Under the pieces are notes generated by a model. It made no database searches and was not told the DNA's origin. It was given only the letters and a program-made list of their open reading frames with translations. Positions 35,403-40,501 of a stretch of DNA of 40,501 nt are shown here, piece by piece (within the stretch, counting starts at the first letter, position 1; every line of letters begins with the position of its first letter). The DNA lies in assembly GCA_016199265.1 (NCBI GenBank), contig JACQGX010000226.1, positions 1 through 40,501 on the forward strand, in the 5' to 3' direction. The stretch is from Chloroflexota bacterium. GTDB taxonomy: Bacteria; Chloroflexota; UBA11872; UBA12225. The translations under genes and the position numbers were made by a program.

Positions 35403-37412
35403 ATGACGCTTGGCACACGGGCAGCCGCACTCGAAGACCCGTCGACATACCCGCCCGAGCCACGCAAGCTCTGCGACGTGGTCATGAAGGGAGGCGTGAC
35501 CAGCGGTGTCGTCTACCCGCAGGCCGTCTGTGAGCTGGCCAAGACGTTCCGCTTCAAGAACATCGGCGGCACGTCGGCAGGCGCGATCGCCGCGGCCGCG
35601 ACTGCCGCTGCCGAACTGGGTCGCCGCCGTCGGGCGCCCGGCGGCGGCTTCGCCGAGATCGCCAAGCTCCCCGCCTGGCTCGGCGAGGACCGGCACCTCT
35701 ACGCCCTCTTCCAGCCGCAGGCGCAGACCGAGCCGCTCTTCCGTATTCTGGTGGCTCTCACCGATCAGCGCCATGGCGGCAAGCTCGCCGCCTTGCGCGA
35801 GGCGCTCCGCGGATTCAAGCGGTGGGCGCTCGTGGGCGCGCTCCCCGGGGCGTTTGCCCTCGCGCTTGCAGGTATCGCCGTGAGCCGCGCTTCCGCGCCG
35901 GCTAGCGCGTTCGGGTGGCTCGTGGCTAGCGCGCTCGGCGCTGCCGGCGGGCTGCTGCTCGTCGCCGGCGGCCTGGTCGGCCTCGCCGTGGGCGCCTACC
36001 GGCGGACCAGCGGTGCCATTCCCAAGAACTACTACGGCATCTGCACCGGCTTCAGCCACAGTACCGTCGGGGGTGTCCCGGCGCTCACCGTCTGGCTCAC
36101 GACCCTGCTCAACCGCCTGGCCGGACTCGACGAGCGCGGGCGCCCGCTCACCTTTGGTGACCTGTGGGGACTCGACCCCGCCCTGCGCGAGTCCGACCCT
36201 GAGCGGTGGGCCGAGGAACGCGCACGCCGCACCGAGGATGCGAGTCGGCGCGAGACCAATCTCGAGATGATGACCACTTGCCTGACGGAGGCGCGACCCT
36301 ACAAGTTTCCGTTACGCACGCGCACCTTCTACTTCCACCCGGACGAGTTCCGCGCCTTCTTCCCGCAGGCAGTAGTAGATTGGATCGTCGCCCACCCGCG
36401 GGCAACCGGACCGCGCGACGAGCGCGCCGACGCTCTGGCCGGCGCGGCCGGTTGCCGCCCCCTGCCCGAACCTGCCGATCTCCCGGTTGTGGTCGCCACC
36501 CGGATGAGTCTGAGCGTTCCCCCGCTGATCAGCGCCGTGCCCCTCTATGCCGTCGACTTCTCCCTGCCCGAGGACCGGCAACGGGCCGAGCGCTCCTGGT
36601 TTACCGACGGCGGCGCCACGAGTAACTTCCCCGTTCACTTCTTTGACGCGCCCCTGCCCCGCTGGCCCACCTTCGGCATCAACCTGCGGCCCCTCCGTCC
36701 CGGCGCTGCACTGAAGCCGGACGAGTGCGCCAACGTTCACATGGCACGCACCAACAGCGACGGCATCTTGCAGTCGTGGGTTCGCTTCGACTCGACTGTG
36801 GATGGCGAGTCGGATGCCCGGCCCGGCACGCCGCCCCGCCCAGGCAGCCTCGGCGGCTTCTTCATGGCCATCATCCACACGATGCAGAACTGGACGGACA
36901 ACCTCCAGATCGTCCAGCCCGGCTACCGGGACCGTGTCGTCCACGTCGGCCTGGCCGGACAGGAGGGGGGCATGAACCTCAAGATGGACACGGGTATCGT
37001 CCGGCGGATCGCGGAGCGCGGCCGCTGCGCGGGGGAAATGCTGCGCCGCCGGTTTGCCACACCGGAGGGAGACGACACGCAGCTCTCCTGGGACAACCAC
37101 CGCTGGCTCCGCTATCGGCGCACCTTGGCCAGTCTGGAGGGTTTCCTGAGGAGCTTCAACCGAGGCTACGAGAATCCGCTGTTGGGAGACCGCTCGTACC
37201 AGGACCTGATCGTCCGGGACGAGCATTCCCTGCCGAACAGCTACCGGTGGGACAACCGCGTCCAGCAGGAGTTCGCTGCTCAGACCACCACACAGTTGGT
37301 GGACCTCGTGCGCGACTGGGACCGTCCGCGTGAGCGGGGCGCGCGTGCCCCTTCGCTCAGGCAGAGCGCCCCGCAGCCGGAGAACCCGCTGCGCCTCGTC
37401 CCTCCACAATAG
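35403..37412 (+). CDS. Patatin-like phospholipase with internal membrane segments
   Basis: A 669-aa protein from ATG 35403, preceded by GGGGGG. The patatin core shows CDVVMKGGVTSGVVYPQAVC (oxyanion loop, KGG in place of the usual GGG), FKNIGGTSAGAIAAA with nucleophile S58 in GTSAG, and SWFTDGGATSNFPVHFFD with D402 of the DGG dyad. Between them, about residues 140-205, two hydrophobic stretches (ALVGALPGAFALALAGIAV and a longer one from FGWLVASALG) look like membrane helices. The catalytic Ser-Asp dyad is intact, so acyl hydrolysis of membrane lipids is likely. Patatins are common effectors in bacterial conflict and defence systems. In-frame codons upstream of 35403 come from the repeat block. 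Confidence 0.88.
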   Translation: MTLGTRAAALEDPSTYPPEPRKLCDVVMKGGVTSGVVYPQAVCELAKTFRFKNIGGTSAGAIAAAATAAAELGRRRRAPGGGFAEIAKLPAWLGEDRHLYALFQPQAQTEPLFRILVALTDQRHGGKLAALREALRGFKRWALVGALPGAFALALAGIAVSRASAPASAFGWLVASALGAAGGLLLVAGGLVGLAVGAYRRTSGAIPKNYYGICTGFSHSTVGGVPALTVWLTTLLNRLAGLDERGRPLTFGDLWGLDPALRESDPERWAEERARRTEDASRRETNLEMMTTCLTEARPYKFPLRTRTFYFHPDEFRAFFPQAVVDWIVAHPRATGPRDERADALAGAAGCRPLPEPADLPVVVATRMSLSVPPLISAVPLYAVDFSLPEDRQRAERSWFTDGGATSNFPVHFFDAPLPRWPTFGINLRPLRPGAALKPDECANVHMARTNSDGILQSWVRFDSTVDGESDARPGTPPRPGSLGGFFMAIIHTMQNWTDNLQIVQPGYRDRVVHVGLAGQEGGMNLKMDTGIVRRIAERGRCAGEMLRRRFATPEGDDTQLSWDNHRWLRYRRTLASLEGFLRSFNRGYENPLLGDRSYQDLIVRDEHSLPNSYRWDNRVQQEFAAQTTTQLVDLVRDWDRPRERGARAPSLRQSAPQPENPLRLVPPQ

Positions 37413-37478
37413 TCCTTTCAAGAGCCGCTTGTCGCCGCACACCGGAATTGGCCGGCATAGATTCGGAGATGACACACC

Positions 37479-39170
37479 ATGGCCATCGCAAAGCTGCGCA
37501 TCGCCGTCGAGGACCCGCTCGTCGCCCAGCGCCACGGGCTGCAGTGGGACAGCGTCGAGATCGACGACGAGCCGTTCTTCTTGGATGGCCCGACCGCCGC
37601 CCAGGTCGCCATCGTCGACCGAGACTCACAGAGCGGCCGCCTGGCTCCTCCCGTCCGCTGGCTGCCGCAGCGCCGCTCCTACGCCATCCCGGACGACCTT
37701 GGTTCGCCCGAGGCCATCGCCGTCAGCGTCTTCGGCACTATTCTGGAAACCCTCTCCGTCTTCCAGCGCCCGGACGTGCTCGGGCACCGCATCCGCTGGC
37801 AGTTCAACTCCTCCCAGCTCCTCGTCGTCCCCCGTGCGGGCATCTGGGCCAACGCCTTTTACGACCGGTACAGCCGGAGCCTGCAGTTCTTCAGCTTCGA
37901 CTCCGATGATGGGCGCCGCATCCACACTGCGCTCTCCCGCGATATCGTGGCGCACGAGACCGGCCACGCCGTCGTGGATGCGCTCCTCCCGGCGCTCTAC
38001 GATGCGCTCAATCCGGAAACTCTTGGCCTGCACGAGGCCATCGCCGATCTCACCGCCATCGTCATGGCTCTGCAAAGCCGGCAGGTCCGCAACTGGCTCG
38101 TCCGCGAGCACGGCGGGCGGCTGGACGGCGACACGCCTGTGTCACAGTTGGCCACTGAGTTTGGCTGGGCCCGGCGCTTGAACCGTCCGCTGCGCAACGC
38201 GTCGAACAGCAAGCGGCTTGACGACGTCCCGCCGGAGCCCCATCGGCTGGCGGAAGTGCTCACCGGCGCCGTCTGGGCCGCCGTGATGCGGCTCCACGCG
38301 TCTGCCCTCGAGCGCGCCGCTGCCGACGCCGGCAGCGCGCCCGGAATCTCCGGGGCAAGCGATTCGGCCGGGGGAGGGCCAGAGGCCATCGCCGGCCAGG
38401 CGCTCGGTATCTCGGCGCTGCGCATCGCCCGCATCCTCTTCCGCACCCTCGACTATCTTCCCCCCGCCGAAGCCACCTTTGCCGACTACGCCCGAGCGCT
38501 CCTCCGCTCCGACACGATCGCCTACCCGGCCGACGAGACCGGCTACCGCGACGTCCTGCGCCAGGAGTTCGTCGATCGTCGCATCGTCGGCAGTCTGGAT
38601 GAGCTGCGGCACGATCCGGACACCGAGTCGATCGACGTGGACCTGAACGACGTCCTGGAGTCGGACTGGGCCGCCTACGCCTTTGTCGAACGCGAGCGCG
38701 ACTGGCTCGGTCTCCCGCGGGGCCGGCCGTTCCGCCTGTTCCCGCGCCGCCTGGTACAGCGGCGCTACTACGTCGGCGGCGGGCGGCACGAGGTGCGGCG
38801 CGAGATGGTGCTACAAGTAACCTGGGAACACCTGGAAGCAAACGATGGCGTGCCGGCGAGTCTGCGCCTGCCACCCCGGCGCGCCGTCTTCCACGGCACC
38901 ACCCTCGTCCTCGGCGCCGATCCAGACCCCCACGGCCGGTATCCTGTGCTCTCCTGCCTGACCACCGACCGCGCAGCGCGCCACGCCGCCACGCGCAGCG
39001 AGACCATCCGCCGGCTGGCCGGCCGCGGGCAGCTCGACGTCGCCGATAGCTGGCAGTCGTTCGCCGCCCGGCACGGCCCGCTTGCGCCGGTTGCGTTCGC
39101 CCGCGTCGCCGATCAGACTCTGCGTCTGCGCAGCACCGCCAGGTTGCTGCACCTGGCCGAGAGCGACTGA
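37479..39170 (+). CDS. Thermolysin-like zinc metallopeptidase (gluzincin) without leader
   Basis: A 563-aa protein from ATG 37479. The zinc motif is DIVAHETGHAVVDALLPALY (H159, E160, H163), and the third ligand lies in ETLGLHEAIADLTAIVMALQ (E186, D189), the HExxH plus ExxxD arrangement of the M4/M36 clan. Secreted thermolysins have a signal and propeptide; here the N-terminus (MAIAKLRIAVEDPLVAQRHG) shows neither, so it is probably cytoplasmic. The C-terminal third is rich in Arg and beta-like (RRYYVGGGRHEVRREMVLQV). It lies 66 bp after the patatin gene and 11 bp before the next. The substrate is unknown; a partner protein in the island is one option. Confidence 0.82.
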   Translation: MAIAKLRIAVEDPLVAQRHGLQWDSVEIDDEPFFLDGPTAAQVAIVDRDSQSGRLAPPVRWLPQRRSYAIPDDLGSPEAIAVSVFGTILETLSVFQRPDVLGHRIRWQFNSSQLLVVPRAGIWANAFYDRYSRSLQFFSFDSDDGRRIHTALSRDIVAHETGHAVVDALLPALYDALNPETLGLHEAIADLTAIVMALQSRQVRNWLVREHGGRLDGDTPVSQLATEFGWARRLNRPLRNASNSKRLDDVPPEPHRLAEVLTGAVWAAVMRLHASALERAAADAGSAPGISGASDSAGGGPEAIAGQALGISALRIARILFRTLDYLPPAEATFADYARALLRSDTIAYPADETGYRDVLRQEFVDRRIVGSLDELRHDPDTESIDVDLNDVLESDWAAYAFVERERDWLGLPRGRPFRLFPRRLVQRRYYVGGGRHEVRREMVLQVTWEHLEANDGVPASLRLPPRRAVFHGTTLVLGADPDPHGRYPVLSCLTTDRAARHAATRSETIRRLAGRGQLDVADSWQSFAARHGPLAPVAFARVADQTLRLRSTARLLHLAESD

Positions 39171-39181
39171 GGAAGCTACCC

Positions 39182-40375
39182 ATGAGCGAGCAACTGACCG
39201 TCCACGCCTACAACGTCCTCTTCGGGGACGCCATCCTCGTCGAGGTGCCCGACGGCGGGCAGCGCCGCTTCATCCTCTTCGACGTCGGCAACGTCGTGGC
39301 CGGCGAGGGAGGCCGCGACCAGCCCCTGCTCGACGCGTTCGACGACATCATTCGGCGCACCGACGGCCACGTCGACCTATACGTCATGACGCACGAGCAC
39401 TTGGACCACGTCCAGGGGCTGCGCCTGGCGGCGGAACGCGGACGCACGCTGCGCGCCGACACCGTCTGGATGACCGCCTCGTCCGAGCCCGGCTACTACG
39501 ACCGCCACCCCGACGCGAGACAACGGCGGCTGGAGTTGCTCGAAGCGGTAGAAGCCTTCGACGCCATCCTCGGCGCGGACGCGCTGCCGGTGGGGCTCGA
39601 GAGGACGCACGCGCTCAACGTGGCCAGGACCGCCGACTACGTCGACCACATCCGCCGCCTCACGCCGCGGCCGCACTACGTCCATCGCGAGAGCGACGTC
39701 CGCGATCTGCACCCATTGGCTGAGGCCGAGCTGCGCATCCTGGCGCCCGAGGAAGACACCAGCGTGTACTACGGCCGCGTGCGGGCCCACCTCGCGCTGC
39801 CCGCCCACGGCGCGGATCGGTCCTCCGGGGCCGCCGGTGCGCGCCGGGCGGGGCGCAAACAGCACCCTCCCGCGCCCGTCCCGCCGCCCGGCGTCGATGC
39901 TGGCGCCTTCTACGATCTGATCAAGTGTCTCAACGGCGGGCTCGCGGAGAGCCTGCTCGCCATCGACAAGGCCGGCAACAACACGAGCCTCGTCGTCGAG
40001 CTTACCTGGCGCGGACGGCGTCTGCTCTTCGCTGGCGACGCCGAGCAGGAAAGCTGGCGACTCATGGCCAGGCACGCCGATCTACGGCCCGTGGACCTCC
40101 TCAAGGTGGCCCACCACGGCAGCCGCACCGGCCGCCCACCTGCCGAGGCACTCGACCGCATCCTCCCGGAGGTGCGCCGGGACGGGGCCGTCGCCGTCCT
40201 CTCCACCCACCGCAGCGACCGCTGGAAAGACGTGCCCGACGCCGACGCCATCGCCGAGCTGGAAGCCCGCACCGGCACGCTCTACCGTACCGACGACGTG
40301 CCGCCGGGCGCCCCCATTATCGTCACCCTGGAATCCGCGAGCGAAACCAAGTGCGAAGTGCGAAGTGCAAAGTGA
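39182..40375 (+). CDS. Metallo-beta-lactamase-fold hydrolase, ComEC-C-terminal-like
   Basis: A 397-aa soluble protein from ATG 39182, preceded by GAGGAAG. The metal sites are THEHLDHVQGL (H71, H73, D75, H76), GRRLLFAGDAEQESWRLM (D286) and LLKVAHHGSRTGRP (H311, H312). This is the pattern of the MBL domain found in ComEC/Rec2 and in free-standing relatives, for which nuclease or phosphodiesterase activity is likely. An Arg/Ala/Pro-rich insertion (about residues 215-240) separates the halves. The last residues (SETKCEVRSAK) and the stop are encoded by the 61-bp dispersed repeat, so the native C-terminus may have been altered. Last gene of the island. Confidence 0.85.
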   Translation: MSEQLTVHAYNVLFGDAILVEVPDGGQRRFILFDVGNVVAGEGGRDQPLLDAFDDIIRRTDGHVDLYVMTHEHLDHVQGLRLAAERGRTLRADTVWMTASSEPGYYDRHPDARQRRLELLEAVEAFDAILGADALPVGLERTHALNVARTADYVDHIRRLTPRPHYVHRESDVRDLHPLAEAELRILAPEEDTSVYYGRVRAHLALPAHGADRSSGAAGARRAGRKQHPPAPVPPPGVDAGAFYDLIKCLNGGLAESLLAIDKAGNNTSLVVELTWRGRRLLFAGDAEQESWRLMARHADLRPVDLLKVAHHGSRTGRPPAEALDRILPEVRRDGAVAVLSTHRSDRWKDVPDADAIAELEARTGTLYRTDDVPPGAPIIVTLESASETKCEVRSAK

Positions 40376-40406
40376 GCCTGCCTGCGGGTTTCACCTTGGC
40401 TTCGGT
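40346..40406. repeat. 61-bp dispersed element, copy 2
   Basis: Gapless match to 22792-22852 (50 of 61 identical), with period-7 GTGCGAA units on the left and the same TGCCTGCGGGTT core. It begins inside the end of the metallo-beta-lactamase gene and contains its stop codon (40373-40375). Confidence 0.8.
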
Positions 40407-40469
40407 TTAGATTTGCGACTACCAACAAGACCCGACCTCACCATCGTGCTCCGCATCCTACCTCATTCG

Positions 40470-40501
40470 CGTTCATCGGCGTTCATCGGCGTTCATCGGC
40501 G
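40470..40501. repeat. 10-bp tandem repeat at the window edge
   Basis: GCGTTCATCG occurs three times in tandem and runs off the window end, so the full length is unknown. Between 40407 and 40469 I see nothing else. Confidence 0.8.

Overview
The window is high-GC bacterial DNA. It carries a conserved housekeeping core (hrcA-grpE-dnaK-dnaJ-prmA-rsmE, a HIT protein, a 7TM-HD phosphodiesterase, ybeY, dgkA, ispE, glmU, prs, a CorC-type protein, cdd, recO), an envelope polysaccharide cluster, a tRNA cluster and two accessory regions. The sequence style, the perfect CIRCE operator and the gene content suggest a member of the Chloroflexota, perhaps near the Thermomicrobia. That placement is an inference from recall, not from a tree.

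Layout. 1-1865: an AbiE-type (type IV) toxin-antitoxin pair; the toxin frame is broken at a perfect 28-nt palindrome. 2286-3398: six minus-strand tRNA genes (Leu-GAG, Val-UAC, Phe-GAA, Gly-GCC, Cys-GCA and selenocysteine-UCA) with two candidate terminators. 3427-12697: a plus-strand exopolysaccharide/O-antigen cluster with glycosyltransferases (one a GT4-GT2 fusion), an O-antigen ligase/polymerase, a small CxxC protein and a polyprenyl-phosphate sugar-phosphate transferase. 12877-18173: the CIRCE/HrcA-controlled chaperone operon, followed by prmA and a frameshifted rsmE. 20172-24050: HIT protein, PgpH-like phosphodiesterase, YbeY and DgkA-like kinase. 24176-25051 (minus): a lipoate ligase/octanoyltransferase, divergent from an oxidoreductase-ispE pair. 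27056-32923: tRNA-Gln, glmU, prs, CorC-like, cdd, recO.

33160-40375: the most unusual part, a four-gene plus-strand island. It encodes a 710-aa Cys- and Trp-rich beta protein of no family I recognise with confidence, a patatin-like phospholipase with internal membrane segments, a thermolysin-like zincin (HETGH plus HEAIAD) without a visible leader, and a ComEC-like metallo-beta-lactamase-fold hydrolase. None has an obvious signal peptide. Three different hydrolases packed together suggest an intracellular effector, conflict or processing system; this is a hypothesis.

A second theme is short tandem repeats in the intergenic spaces, mostly with a 7-bp period and often arranged as inverted arms. 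They differ in sequence from site to site but share this architecture. Several run into gene ends and supply the last codons or the stop. One 61-bp element occurs twice (22792 and 40346) at about 82% identity.
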